64,000 nt of DNA from assembly GCF_006152115.1 (NCBI RefSeq), contig NZ_VDFU01000009.1, positions 86,540 to 150,539 of the forward strand, given 5' to 3'. Within the stretch, counting starts at the first letter, position 1, and each line of letters begins with the position of its first letter. Origin of the DNA: Rubellimicrobium rubrum. Its GTDB lineage: Bacteria > Pseudomonadota > Alphaproteobacteria > Rhodobacterales > Rhodobacteraceae. The notes beneath the pieces are model-generated. The model had not been told where the DNA came from, did no database searches, and saw nothing but the letters and a program-made list of their open reading frames with translations. Below, one piece after another: positions 18,244 through 27,437 of this stretch. Made by a program: the position numbers and the translations under genes.

Positions 18244-19986
18244 ATGGCGTTCACGCCCGCACCCTGGCCCCGCAAGCTCCGTTCGCAGGAATGGTGGGGC
18301 GGCACGAGCCGTGACAACATCTACCACCGCGGCTGGATGAAGAACCAAGGCTACCCGCACGACATGTTCGACGGGCGGCCGGTGATCGGGATCCTGAACA
18401 CCTGGTCCGAGCTCAACCCCTGCAACGCGCACCTCGATATCCTGGCGCAGAAGGTCAAGAACGGCATCTACGAAGCTGGCGGCTTTCCCGTCGAGGTGCC
18501 CGTCTTCTCCGTGTCGGAGTCGACCTTCCGCCCTACCGCGATGATGTTCCGCAACCTCGCGGCGATGGCCGTGGAGGAAACGATCCGGGGCCAGCCGATC
18601 GACGGCTGCGTGCTGCTGGTGGGCTGCGACAAGACCACGCCGTCGCTGCTGATGGGCGCGGCCTCCTGCGACATTCCCTCGATCGTCGTGACGGGCGGGC
18701 CGATGCTGAACGGCCACTTCCGGGGCGAGCGGGTGGGCTCGGGCACGCACCTCTGGAAGTTCTCGGAGATGGTGAAGGCCGGGCAGATGACCCAGGAGGA
18801 GTTCCTGGAAGCCGAGGCGGGCATGAGCCGCTCGGCAGGTTCGTGCAACACGATGGGGACGGCCTCCACGATGGCCTCCATGGCCGAGGCATTGGGCATG
18901 GCCTTGTCGGGCAATGCGGCGATCCCGGCGGTGGACTCGCGGCGGCGGACGATGGCGCAGCTGTCGGGGCGTCGGATCGTTCAGATGGTCAAGGACGACC
19001 TCAAACCCTCGGACATCCTGACCAAGCAGGCCTTCGAGAACGCGATTCGCACCAACGCAGCCATCGGGGGCTCAACCAACGCGGTGATCCACCTCCTCGC
19101 CATCGCGGGGCGGGTGGGGATCGACCTCACGCTCGACGATTGGGACCGCTGCGGGCGGGATGTGCCGACCATCGTGAACCTGATGCCCTCGGGCCAGTAC
19201 CTGATGGAGGAGTTCTTCTACGCGGGCGGCCTGCCGGTCGTCATCAAGCGGCTGGGCGAGATGGGGGTCCTGCACAACGACGCCCTGACCGTCTCGGGCG
19301 AAACGGCGTGGGAGCAGGTCAAGGACGTCCAGAACCACAACGACGAGGTGATCCTGCCCAAGGAGCGGGCGCTGACCCAGTCGGGCGGGATCGTGGTGGT
19401 CAAGGGCAACCTTGCCCCGAACGGCGCGGTGCTGAAGCCGTCCGCGGCCACCCCCGCGCTGATGACGCACCGGGGCCGGGCGGTCGTGTTCGAGGATATC
19501 GACGACTACAAGGCCAAGATCAACGACGAGGCTCTCGACATCGACGAGACCTGCGTGATGGTCCTCAAGAACTGCGGGCCCAAGGGCTATCCGGGCATGG
19601 CCGAAGTCGGCAACATGGGCCTGCCGCCCAAGGTTCTGCGCAAGGGCATCACCGACATGGTCCGTATCTCGGACGCGCGGATGTCGGGGACGGCCTATGG
19701 GACGGTGGTGCTGCACACCTCGCCCGAAGCCGCGGCGGGTGGACCCCTGGCCATCGTGCGGGACGGTGACATGATCGAGCTGGACGTGCCCAACCGTCGC
19801 CTGCACCTCGACCTGCCGGCCGAGGAGATCGCGCGTAGGTTGCAGGACTGGGTGCCGCAGGCGACCGCGCCGGAGGGGGGCTATGCCATGCTTCACCACC
19901 TGCATGTGGGCGGTGCGGACACCGGGGCCGACCTTGACTTCCTCAAGGGCTGCCGCGGCGCCCCCGTGGGCAAGGACTCTCACTGA
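18244..19986 (+). CDS. araC: L-arabonate-type sugar acid dehydratase (IlvD/Edd family)
   Basis: A 580-residue [2Fe-2S] IlvD/Edd dehydratase that removes water from an aldonate to give a 2-keto-3-deoxy acid. The three cluster cysteines are Cys60 (LNPCNAH), Cys128 (VGCDKTTPS) and Cys201 (AGSCNTMG), the spacing of characterised L-arabonate dehydratase; Lys130 follows the second. SDARMSGTAYGTVVLH near the C terminus carries the catalytic Ser region. The ATG at 18244 lies 10 bp after gguC. The stop shares one base with the next start. The symbol araC here means arabonate dehydratase, not the regulator; D-xylonate or D-galactonate-type substrates are also possible. Confidence 0.85.
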   Translation: MAFTPAPWPRKLRSQEWWGGTSRDNIYHRGWMKNQGYPHDMFDGRPVIGILNTWSELNPCNAHLDILAQKVKNGIYEAGGFPVEVPVFSVSESTFRPTAMMFRNLAAMAVEETIRGQPIDGCVLLVGCDKTTPSLLMGAASCDIPSIVVTGGPMLNGHFRGERVGSGTHLWKFSEMVKAGQMTQEEFLEAEAGMSRSAGSCNTMGTASTMASMAEALGMALSGNAAIPAVDSRRRTMAQLSGRRIVQMVKDDLKPSDILTKQAFENAIRTNAAIGGSTNAVIHLLAIAGRVGIDLTLDDWDRCGRDVPTIVNLMPSGQYLMEEFFYAGGLPVVIKRLGEMGVLHNDALTVSGETAWEQVKDVQNHNDEVILPKERALTQSGGIVVVKGNLAPNGAVLKPSAATPALMTHRGRAVVFEDIDDYKAKINDEALDIDETCVMVLKNCGPKGYPGMAEVGNMGLPPKVLRKGITDMVRISDARMSGTAYGTVVLHTSPEAAAGGPLAIVRDGDMIELDVPNRRLHLDLPAEEIARRLQDWVPQATAPEGGYAMLHHLHVGGADTGADLDFLKGCRGAPVGKDSH

Positions 19987-20900
19987 TGGCGAACCGCAAG
20001 GTCTGCATCGTCGGCGTGGGCAAGATCGCCGTGGACCAGCACGTCCCGGCGATCGACGCCTCACCCGACTGGGAACTGGCAGCGACCGTCAGCCGGAAGG
20101 GAAGCGTGGAGGGCATCCCGACCTTCCGCGACTTCGACGTGCTGCTGTCCGAGCGGCCGGACATCGAGGTGATCTCGCTCTGTCTGCCGCCGCAGCCGCG
20201 CTTCCAGTATGCGCGCAAGGCGCTCAAGGCCGGGCGGCACGTCATGCTGGAAAAGCCGCCCGGGCAGACCCTGTCCGAGGTGCACGACCTCCAGCGGCTG
20301 GCCGAGGAGGCTGGGGTGACCCTGTTCGCCACCTGGCACAGCCGGATGGGCAAGGGCGTCGCCGGGGCCAAGGCGTTCCTCGCCGGCAAGGAAGTCACGG
20401 GCGGCAAGATCACTTGGAAGGAGGATGTCCGTCATTGGCATCCTGGCCAGGAATGGGTGTTTGAGCCCGGCGGTCTGGGCGTCTTCGACCCCGGCATCAA
20501 CGCCCTTTCGATCCTGACCGAGATCCTGCCCAAGCCGGTCCATGTGACCCGGGCCGAGCTTGATTTCCCGGACGGCCGACAAACCCCCATCGCCGCGCGC
20601 GTGGAGTTCTCGCGCGGGGTCACGATGGAACTCGACTGGCTCCAGACCGGGCCGCAGACCTGGGACATGGAGATCCACACCACCGAGGGCTCGGCCGTGC
20701 TGAAGTTCGGCGGCAACGAGCTTTGGATCGACGGGCAGCAACAGCCCGCGGCCGAGATCGAGGAATATCCGGCGCTCTATGCCCGCATGGCGGACCTGGT
20801 CGAAAACGGACGCTCCGACGTGGACCTGTCGCCCCTGACGCATGTCGCCGATGCCATGACGCTGGGTCGGCGCAACGTGGTGGCGCCTTTCGCCTTCTGA
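19986..20900 (+). CDS. L-arabinose / D-galactose 1-dehydrogenase (Gfo/Idh/MocA family)
   Basis: A 304-residue NAD(P)-dependent sugar dehydrogenase. The Rossmann motif VGVGKIA is at about 9-15, and the family EKPPGQT is at about 85-91. The C-terminal alpha/beta domain carries DPGINALSIL, close to characterised galactose and L-arabinose 1-dehydrogenases. It oxidises C1 of the aldose to the lactone, the first step before the dehydratase. It starts on the last base of the dehydratase stop (TGATG), so the two are coupled. Which pentose or hexose is preferred cannot be read directly. Confidence 0.82.
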   Translation: MANRKVCIVGVGKIAVDQHVPAIDASPDWELAATVSRKGSVEGIPTFRDFDVLLSERPDIEVISLCLPPQPRFQYARKALKAGRHVMLEKPPGQTLSEVHDLQRLAEEAGVTLFATWHSRMGKGVAGAKAFLAGKEVTGGKITWKEDVRHWHPGQEWVFEPGGLGVFDPGINALSILTEILPKPVHVTRAELDFPDGRQTPIAARVEFSRGVTMELDWLQTGPQTWDMEIHTTEGSAVLKFGGNELWIDGQQQPAAEIEEYPALYARMADLVENGRSDVDLSPLTHVADAMTLGRRNVVAPFAF

Positions 20901-20906
20901 GGTGGT

Positions 20907-20934
20907 CGCCGCCGCATCCCCGGACGCGGCGGCG
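20907..20934. terminator. Hairpin between convergent genes
   Basis: A perfect 9-bp stem (CGCCGCCGC / GCGGCGGCG) with a 10-nt loop sits in the 41-bp gap between the sugar dehydrogenase and carbonic anhydrase stops. It probably ends transcription in both directions, although no T-run is present. Confidence 0.5.
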
Positions 20935-20941
20935 GGTCGGC

Positions 20942-21694
20942 TCAGTCTTCCATGAAGAAGTCGACCCGGCCCTCGTCGAGGTCGTAGTAGGCGCCGACCA
21001 CCATGAGGCGGCCTTCGGCCAGCGGACCAGCGAGGACGGGGCTCGAGGTCCGAAGCTCGGTCACGACGCGGGCGACGTTCTCGCGGACGGCGGCGTCGAA
21101 GACCTGATCCGCTGGGGCGTCCGGACCGGCTTCGGCGCGGGCCTTGATGGCGGCGGGCAGGATCGGGTCGACCATGTGGCCAATGCTGCCCGGGAAGGTC
21201 GCGTTCTCGCCCACCACCGACAGCGCCGCGCCCACGGCCCCGCAACGTTCGTGCCCCAGCACGAGGACGAGCGGCACGCCCAGGTTGCCCACGGCGTATT
21301 CGACCGAGCCCGTCGCCGCCGTGTCGAGCACGTTGCCCGCGTTCCTTACGATGAACAGTTCGCCCAGTCCGCGGCCGAACAGGATCTCGGGCCCGACGCG
21401 CGAATCCGAGCAGCCCACCAGCGCGGCAAAGGGCGTCTGGCCGAGGGCGATCTCAAGCCGGCGGCTGTGGTTCACGGGCACGTCGAAGGGGACGTTGTTC
21501 ACGAAATCCAGGTTACCCTGCTTCAGAAGGTCGAGCGCCTGCTGTGGCGTGAGATCGGTGGTGGCGCCGTGCGCCTGCGCCCGCACCGGCGCGGGCATCA
21601 GGCCCAGGCCGACCGCGGGGATCGCGAGGCCGGCGCAGCAAGCGCCGCCCAGGATGTGGCGGCGGTTGACCTTGGTCGGCATCGATTCGTTCAT
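20942..21694 (-). CDS. Exported beta-carbonic anhydrase (Tat signal)
   Basis: A 250-residue beta-class carbonic anhydrase interconverting CO2 and bicarbonate. The N terminus is a twin-arginine signal (NRRHILGG, residues 10-17, then a hydrophobic stretch ending APVRAQA), so the enzyme should fold in the cytoplasm and act in the periplasm. Zinc ligands are Cys95 and Asp97 in CSDSR, His148 and Cys151 in HERCG. The ATG has AAAGGAGA about 9 nt upstream. It is monocistronic; 137 bp upstream separate it from the AraC-type gene, and a CO2-related partner is not evident. Confidence 0.9.
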   Translation of the reverse strand: MNESMPTKVNRRHILGGACCAGLAIPAVGLGLMPAPVRAQAHGATTDLTPQQALDLLKQGNLDFVNNVPFDVPVNHSRRLEIALGQTPFAALVGCSDSRVGPEILFGRGLGELFIVRNAGNVLDTAATGSVEYAVGNLGVPLVLVLGHERCGAVGAALSVVGENATFPGSIGHMVDPILPAAIKARAEAGPDAPADQVFDAAVRENVARVVTELRTSSPVLAGPLAEGRLMVVGAYYDLDEGRVDFFMED

Positions 21695-21831
21695 TGGTTC
21701 CGTTCTCCTTTGATGGTGCAGCGTTCCTTGGGCGGGCGCCGGATTCTCGCACGATCAGGGGGATAGCATGGGAAGCGTGACGGTCTGAATGGGGTTTGTG
21801 CGATGCTTGCGCCAGCCCGGCGCGGGTCAAT

Positions 21832-22722
21832 TCAGGTGCCGCTTCCGGCGCTCGCGCCCGCACGCAGGGCCTGGGGAGTGACGCCATAAGCACGGCCGAA
21901 ATGGTCGTAGAACTGGCTGAGGGACGGAAATCCCGCCTGCACCGCCACCGAGGCCACGGTCGCGTTGCTTTCCATCAGCAGCGCGCGGGCGCGCAGCAGG
22001 CGCATGCGGATGATGAACCGCCGCATAGGCATCCGCACCACCTGGGTGAACAGCGACAGGGCATAGGTCTCGTGAAGGCCGGTGACCTTGGCCACGTCGG
22101 CATTGGTCATGGGCTGCGCCAAGTTCTCGAGGATGAAGCGGAGCATAGCCACCACATGGGCTACGCGGCTGCGCTGCGGATGCTCGGCCCCTTCCGGGTC
22201 GCCCATGGGCGCGCGCAGGATGTCGAGCGGCTGCAGGAGCGCACGGCGAAGGAGCGCGTTCAGCTCCATGAGCAGGAGGTCGCGCCGCTCGGCATTGCCG
22301 GACCGGTAATCGCGGTACCAAGTCCCTACCTGCGCCTCGGTCAGCAGGGCGGGGTCGAGAGCGACCATGCCGCCCGACATGAGGGCTACCTGAAGCCGCG
22401 CAATATGCGCCATGAACAGGAAGACATCGAGCGGCAGGTAGATGTTGGCGAGCCGAACCGGGCCGTCGCCCTCGGGCGAGAGACGCACGAGCTGGTGCGG
22501 GATGTTGGCCCAGAACAGCACCAGCCGTCCGGGACCGACCTCGATCTCCTGATCCTCGACGACATAGGTCATCGATCCGCCGATCAGGAAATTGCCCTCG
22601 ACATGACCGTGCCAATGCGGGGCAGGCATGAGGCGGGGCTCGAACAGCCGCATACCGAAGCGGCCGATGGCACGGTCCTCGGCATAGAAGCGCCGTTCGG
22701 CCTTGGACGTTGTAGAGCGCAT
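21832..22722 (-). CDS. AraC-family transcriptional regulator, MelR-like
   Basis: A 296-residue regulator with an N-terminal cupin sensor domain (about 1-130; HWHGHVEGNFLIGG and FWANIPHQL match the MelR pattern) and a C-terminal double helix-turn-helix (about 195-285; DVAKVTGLHETYALSLF and SVAVQAGFPSLSQFYDHF). MelR and AgpT of Sinorhizobium activate alpha-galactoside genes. It is divergent from the alpha-galactoside-type transporter, so it is probably the activator of that operon. I chose the ATG at 22722 because it matches where homologues begin and leaves the upstream direct repeats non-coding; an in-frame ATG at 22812 is possible. Confidence 0.85.
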   Translation of the reverse strand: MRSTTSKAERRFYAEDRAIGRFGMRLFEPRLMPAPHWHGHVEGNFLIGGSMTYVVEDQEIEVGPGRLVLFWANIPHQLVRLSPEGDGPVRLANIYLPLDVFLFMAHIARLQVALMSGGMVALDPALLTEAQVGTWYRDYRSGNAERRDLLLMELNALLRRALLQPLDILRAPMGDPEGAEHPQRSRVAHVVAMLRFILENLAQPMTNADVAKVTGLHETYALSLFTQVVRMPMRRFIIRMRLLRARALLMESNATVASVAVQAGFPSLSQFYDHFGRAYGVTPQALRAGASAGSGT

Positions 22723-22744
22723 GATAGCGGGACGGACCTTGGGA

Positions 22745-22774
22745 TTCCGGAATAAAGAATGTCCTTTCCGATAT
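22745..22774. promoter_or_regulatory. Direct repeat TTCCGnnAT, 21-bp spacing, candidate AraC-type operator
   Basis: TTCCGGAAT (22745-22753) and TTCCGATAT (22766-22774) are direct repeats spaced two helical turns apart in the divergent gap between the regulator and the binding-protein gene. AraC/MelR proteins bind such direct half-sites. The first copy also lies inside the palindrome ATTCCGGAAT. The assignment is inferred. Confidence 0.45.
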
Positions 22775-22943
22775 TGCTCGAAACCCGGTCCGGGGTCCAT
22801 CCTTCTGCGCATCGCGGCGCCCCGGGGAGGGGGACGCGGAGAATCGCCCGGAGGCGGAAGGCGCCACCAAGCGCGCCGGCACCGACCTTTCAGGGGCAGA
22901 CGACATGCGGGTCCGATCCGGACCCGAGGGGAGGATACGACCG

Positions 22944-25028
22944 ATGAGAACGCACACGCGAGCCCTGCTGGCCGCGCTGCTCCTGGGGACCGCGCCGGTG
23001 GCTCTCTGGGCGCAGATGGTTGAGCCCACCACGCCGCCGCCCGCGCCCGAGTTCGCGGCTCAGGGGCAGCCCGTCTTTGTCAACCGCGACGAGATCTACA
23101 GCTACCGCGCCCTCCCCGAATATCACGAGCCCGAGTTCGTGACCAAGTTCGTGGAAGCCGGGCAACTGCCCCCGGTGGCCGAGCGGCTGCCCACGGAGCC
23201 ACTAGTCTATTCCGCCGCCAACATGCCGGACGGAGTCGGCGCCTACGGCGACGTGATGCGCCACGTGATCGGCGGCCGGCCCGAGGGCTGGAACTACACG
23301 GCCGGCCAAAGCCAGGGCTGGGGCGGCATCGACATCGGCCTCTCGGAGTGCCTGACCCGCACCGGTCCGCTGTTCCAGGTCAACCCCGAGGACCTGCAGC
23401 CCCTGCCGAACCTTGCAAAGTCCTGGGAATGGTCCGAGGATGGCATGAGCCTGACCGTTAACCTGATCGAAGGGGCCAAATGGTCGGACGGCGACCCGTT
23501 CGATACCAAGGACATCGCGTTCTATTGGAACGACGTGGTGCTCGACCCCGAGGTGACGCCGCTCAACCCGGCCTCGCAGGAAACCTTCGGCCAGGGCACG
23601 ACGCTTGAGGTCATCGACGACCATTCCTTCCGCTTCGTCTTCACGACGCCCTTTCCGGAGCAGGTGCTTTATTCGCTGGCCTACGGGACCTTCTGCCCCG
23701 GCCCGTCGCATGTCCTCGAGCCGCTGCACCCGGCCCATGGCGGCGAGTCCTACGACGCCTTCAAGAACGCATTCCCGCCGGACTACTTGAACTTCCCAGT
23801 GATGGGCGCCTGGGTGCCGGTCGAGTACCGAGCCGACGACATCGTCGTGATGCGCCGCAACCCCTATTACTGGAAGGTGGACGAGGAAGGAAACCAGCTC
23901 CCCTATCTCGACGAGATGCACTACCGGCTGTCCACCTGGGCCGACCGCGACGTGCAGGCCGTGGCCGGCACGGGCGACTTCTCGAACCTCGAGCAGGCCG
24001 AGAACTTTGTCGAAAGCCTTCGCCGAGCCGCCGATGAGAATGCCCCCGCGCGGTTGCAGTTCGGGCCGAGGATCATCGGCTACTCGCTGTATCCGAACCT
24101 GTCGGGCAACGGTTGGGGCGAGCCCGACGAGCGGGCGCAGGCCGTGCGCGAGCTGAACCGCAACGAGCATTTCCGCATGGGCATCAGCCAGGCTATCGAC
24201 CGGCAGCGCCTGGGCGAGAGCCTCGTCAAGGGGCCCTTCATCGCCCAGTATGCGGGTGGCCTTTATCCCGGGACGGCCTACTACGACGAGGCCTCGACGG
24301 TCTTCTATCCCTACAGCCTCGACAGCGCGAAAGCGCATTTCGCCGAGGCAGGGTTGGAGGACACCGACGGCAACGGCTTTCTGAACTTCCCTGAGGGGAC
24401 GCTGGGCGGCCAGGACGTGCAGATCACGCTGCTCGTCAATGGCGACTACCAGACGGACCGGAACCTGGGCGAGGGCGTGGTCGCCATGCTGGAGGAGGCC
24501 GGGATCCAGGTCGCGCTCAACACGCTCGCGGGCAATGACCGTGACGCGGCGCGGGACGCCGGGCAGTACGACTGGATGGTCTACCGCAACGGGCCCGAGC
24601 TGATCACCGTGGTGCAGGGCACGACGCAACTCGCGCCGACCGGCCCCGCGACGTCGTGGAACCACCATGCCAACGAGGCCGGAGAGCTCGACCTGCTGCC
24701 CTGGGAGCAGGAGATGGTGGACACGGTCAACGCCTTCATCGCCAGCCGCGACCCGACCGAACGGACCGAGTTGATGAAGCAGTATCAGCGCGTGTTCACC
24801 GAGAACCTCTATCATGTCGGCCTCGTGGCCTATCCGGGTGCGCTGGTGATCAACAAGCGCTTCGCCAACATCCCGGAAGGCGCGCCGATCTTCCAGTTCA
24901 ACTGGGCCGAGGACAGCATCATGCGCGAGCGGGTGTTCGTGCCTGCGGACCAGCAGCAGGACTACGAACTGCATCCCGACACGTTGCCCGGCGCACCCGG
25001 CGGCGACGGACCCGTCACGGCGGGCTGA
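22944..25028 (+). CDS. Family-5 periplasmic binding protein, alpha-galactoside-type ABC importer
   Basis: A 694-residue SBP_bac_5 protein, longer than peptide-binding DppA (about 535) and close to Sinorhizobium AgpA, which binds melibiose and raffinose. A signal peptide covers residues 1-24 (ends ALWAQ). The family core includes LPNLAKSWEWSEDGMSLTVNL, WSDGDPF and the late ISQAIDR-type segment MGISQAIDRQRLG. The ATG has GGGGAGG upstream. It heads a plus-strand operon of permeases, ATPase and two GH4 glycosidases, which is the main reason for proposing a sugar rather than a peptide. The ligand is inferred. Confidence 0.83.
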   Translation: MRTHTRALLAALLLGTAPVALWAQMVEPTTPPPAPEFAAQGQPVFVNRDEIYSYRALPEYHEPEFVTKFVEAGQLPPVAERLPTEPLVYSAANMPDGVGAYGDVMRHVIGGRPEGWNYTAGQSQGWGGIDIGLSECLTRTGPLFQVNPEDLQPLPNLAKSWEWSEDGMSLTVNLIEGAKWSDGDPFDTKDIAFYWNDVVLDPEVTPLNPASQETFGQGTTLEVIDDHSFRFVFTTPFPEQVLYSLAYGTFCPGPSHVLEPLHPAHGGESYDAFKNAFPPDYLNFPVMGAWVPVEYRADDIVVMRRNPYYWKVDEEGNQLPYLDEMHYRLSTWADRDVQAVAGTGDFSNLEQAENFVESLRRAADENAPARLQFGPRIIGYSLYPNLSGNGWGEPDERAQAVRELNRNEHFRMGISQAIDRQRLGESLVKGPFIAQYAGGLYPGTAYYDEASTVFYPYSLDSAKAHFAEAGLEDTDGNGFLNFPEGTLGGQDVQITLLVNGDYQTDRNLGEGVVAMLEEAGIQVALNTLAGNDRDAARDAGQYDWMVYRNGPELITVVQGTTQLAPTGPATSWNHHANEAGELDLLPWEQEMVDTVNAFIASRDPTERTELMKQYQRVFTENLYHVGLVAYPGALVINKRFANIPEGAPIFQFNWAEDSIMRERVFVPADQQQDYELHPDTLPGAPGGDGPVTAG

Positions 25029-25039
25029 CCCTGACCGAT

Positions 25040-25063
25040 CCCGGGCGGCATGGTCTGCCCGGG
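25040..25063 (+). repeat. Stem-loop after the binding-protein gene
   Basis: A 7-bp perfect stem (CCCGGGC / GCCCGGG) with a 10-nt loop lies in the 106-bp gap before the first permease. Like the chvE hairpin, it may raise the level of binding-protein mRNA relative to downstream genes. No T-run follows. Confidence 0.4.
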
Positions 25064-25134
25064 CTCCTCTCGACACGGCGGAGCCCTGCTTCGCCGCCGG
25101 GCAAAGGGCCGTGCCGGCCCAAGGCGAGGTGCCC

Positions 25135-26163
25135 ATGATCCGTTTCCTTTTGTCCCGCATCCTGCAGGCGATCCCGGTTCTCTTCGTGATGAGCCTGATC
25201 ACCTTCATGATCATCCAGGCGCCCCCCGGCGACTATGCGGACATGATCAAGAACAACATGATCACGCAGGGCGGCTCCTCGATCGCCGCCGCCGAGACCG
25301 CCGCCCAGGAGTTCCGGGAACGGAACGGCCTCAACGACCCCCTGACCGTGCAGTACATGCGTTGGATCACCGGGATCGTGACCCGAGGCGACTTCGGCTT
25401 CTCGTTCTTCTACAACAAGCCCGTGGCCGATGTGGTCGCCGAGCGGCTGCCGCGCACGATCATGCTGGCTCTGGTCTGCCACCTCCTCGCGTCGGTTCTG
25501 GGCATCGGCTTCGGCATCCTAGCGGCCACGCGGCAGTATTCCTGGGTGGATACGGTGCTGAGCTTCGTGGCCTTCCTGGGCATGACGATCCCGCGCTTCC
25601 TCCTCGCGCTCATCATCCTGTATGTCCTGGCCTTCAAGCTGAACGTCCAGGAACTGGGGAGCTTCTATTCCAGCCGATATGGGGGGCAGCCCTACTGGCA
25701 GGGGTGGTTTGACTTCAACTGGGGCAAGCTCTGGAACCTGATCCAGCATGTTTGGCCAGTGGTCGCCATCGCGACGCTGGGTGGGTTGGCCTACAACATG
25801 CGGGTGATGCGGGCGAACCTGCTCGACACACTGAACGCGCAATACGTGGAGACGGCCCGCGCCAAGGGCTTGCCAGAGCACCGGGTGATCATGCGCCATG
25901 CGGTGCCCAACGCGCTCCATCCCTTGCTGGCCTACCAGGGAGTCGTGCTGCCCTACATGCTGACCGGCGAGATCGAGGTCGCAATCGTCTTCTCGCTCGC
26001 CACAGTGGGACCGGCCATCGTGGGCTCCATGGGGATCGGGGATGTTTATGTCACCGCGACCCTGCTCCTCGTGCTGGGGGCCACGCTCATCATCGGCAAC
26101 ATCCTGGCTGATCTGGCGCTCGCGCTGCTGGATCCGCGCATTCGGGTGGGAAGCCAGGCATGA
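25135..26163 (+). CDS. ABC importer permease 1 (DppB/OppB type)
   Basis: A 342-residue permease with the DppB-type N terminus (MIRFLLSRILQAIPVLF) and six predicted membrane segments. It has a periplasmic stretch after TM1, and the EAA loop ETARAKGLPEHRVIMRHAVPNALHP near residue 240. It pairs with the next gene to form the channel. The ATG at 25135 starts at the conserved RRL-like membrane entry; the GAGG upstream is weak. It overlaps permease 2 by 4 nt (ATGA). Confidence 0.88.
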   Translation: MIRFLLSRILQAIPVLFVMSLITFMIIQAPPGDYADMIKNNMITQGGSSIAAAETAAQEFRERNGLNDPLTVQYMRWITGIVTRGDFGFSFFYNKPVADVVAERLPRTIMLALVCHLLASVLGIGFGILAATRQYSWVDTVLSFVAFLGMTIPRFLLALIILYVLAFKLNVQELGSFYSSRYGGQPYWQGWFDFNWGKLWNLIQHVWPVVAIATLGGLAYNMRVMRANLLDTLNAQYVETARAKGLPEHRVIMRHAVPNALHPLLAYQGVVLPYMLTGEIEVAIVFSLATVGPAIVGSMGIGDVYVTATLLLVLGATLIIGNILADLALALLDPRIRVGSQA

Positions 26164-27428
26164 CCGACGCCACAGACTCCCGGCTGCCGCCCCGCCGGGC
26201 CGGGGGGGACGACCCCGCCGCCCCGCGCGACCCCCGCACGACCCTTCTGCCCGCCACTGGCCCGGGGACGGCCGCCGTGGAAGCTCCGGCCCTTTCCGGC
26301 GCCCTGGCCGAAGAGGGCCTGGATACCCGGACCTCCACCGTTTCGACACGCAGCCAGAGCTATGGCTCGCTGGTCTGGCGCCGGCTGCGGCGGTCGATTC
26401 CGGGGATGCTGGGACTCGTCCTTGTGGCGCTTCTCATCCTTATGGCGATCTTCGCCGACTTCGTGAGCCCGGTGGACCCCAAGGCGCGCAACGTGTCCTT
26501 TGCGCCACCGGACAAGATCTCGTGGCACGTGCCCGGCGACGGCCCTGAGGCGGGTTGGCGGCTCCTGCCCGTGGTCTTTCCCATCGTGGAGGGGGAAGAG
26601 TTCGATCCCGTCACCTTCCAGCCCATCACCGGCCCGGACTACGACAACCCGCGCCCGATCGTGCTGTTCGCCCCGGGCTGGGAGTACAGCTTCTTGGGCA
26701 TCCGCATGAACCGGCACCTGTTCGGGACAGCGGACGGCTCGCCCTTCCACCTCTTGGGTACCGATACGCTGGGGCGGGACATCTTCTCGCGCGGGGTGGT
26801 GGGAAGCCGGATCAGCCTCGCGCTCGCGCTGTCGTCCATCGCGCTCATCACCGTCATCGGCACGCTGGCGGGCATCACCTCGGGCTACATCGGCGGTCGG
26901 TTCGACGCTTGGTTCCAGCGCTTCGTGGAGATCATCCTCGCCTTCCCGCAACTGCCTCTTTACCTCACGCTGGCCACCCTGATCCCCGTGACCGCGCCGT
27001 CGGGGCTGTTCCTGACCTTTGTGGTCGTGGTCATCGTCGCGCTGGGCTGGGCGCAACTGTCGCGCGAGGTCCGGTCCAAGACCATGGCGCTCCGGCAGGT
27101 GGATTATGTCCGCGCCGCGCTGGCCGTCGGCGCGTCGGACGGTCGGATCATCACGCGGCACATCCTGCCCAACGTGATGAGCCACATCATCGTGTCGATC
27201 ACGCTCGGCATCCCGAGCATCGTGCTGCTGGAGTCGTTCCTGGGCTTCCTGGGTTTTGCCGTGAAGCCGCCGCTGATCTCCTGGGGGTTGATGCTCCAGG
27301 ACGCCGGGACCTTCTCCGTGATCGGCTCCTACCCCTGGATCCTGAGCCCCGTAGGCTTCGTCCTGATCACCGTCTTTGCGTTCAATGCCCTGGGCGACGG
27401 GCTGCGCGACGCCATCGACCCGTATTGA
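26160..27428 (+). CDS. ABC importer permease 2 (DppC/OppC type), extended
   Basis: A 422-residue permease; DppC is near 300. The extra length is a Pro/Arg/Ala-rich cytosolic N terminus (about 1-75) and a periplasmic insert of about 90 residues between TM1 (about 80-102) and the conserved LLGTDTLGRDIFSR segment. The remaining six-helix core has the EAA loop YVRAALAVGASDGRIITRHILPN. It starts inside the permease 1 stop and is followed by the ATPase gene after 9 bp. Confidence 0.87.
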   Translation: MTDATDSRLPPRRAGGDDPAAPRDPRTTLLPATGPGTAAVEAPALSGALAEEGLDTRTSTVSTRSQSYGSLVWRRLRRSIPGMLGLVLVALLILMAIFADFVSPVDPKARNVSFAPPDKISWHVPGDGPEAGWRLLPVVFPIVEGEEFDPVTFQPITGPDYDNPRPIVLFAPGWEYSFLGIRMNRHLFGTADGSPFHLLGTDTLGRDIFSRGVVGSRISLALALSSIALITVIGTLAGITSGYIGGRFDAWFQRFVEIILAFPQLPLYLTLATLIPVTAPSGLFLTFVVVVIVALGWAQLSREVRSKTMALRQVDYVRAALAVGASDGRIITRHILPNVMSHIIVSITLGIPSIVLLESFLGFLGFAVKPPLISWGLMLQDAGTFSVIGSYPWILSPVGFVLITVFAFNALGDGLRDAIDPY

Positions 27429-27437
27429 GACCGGACC

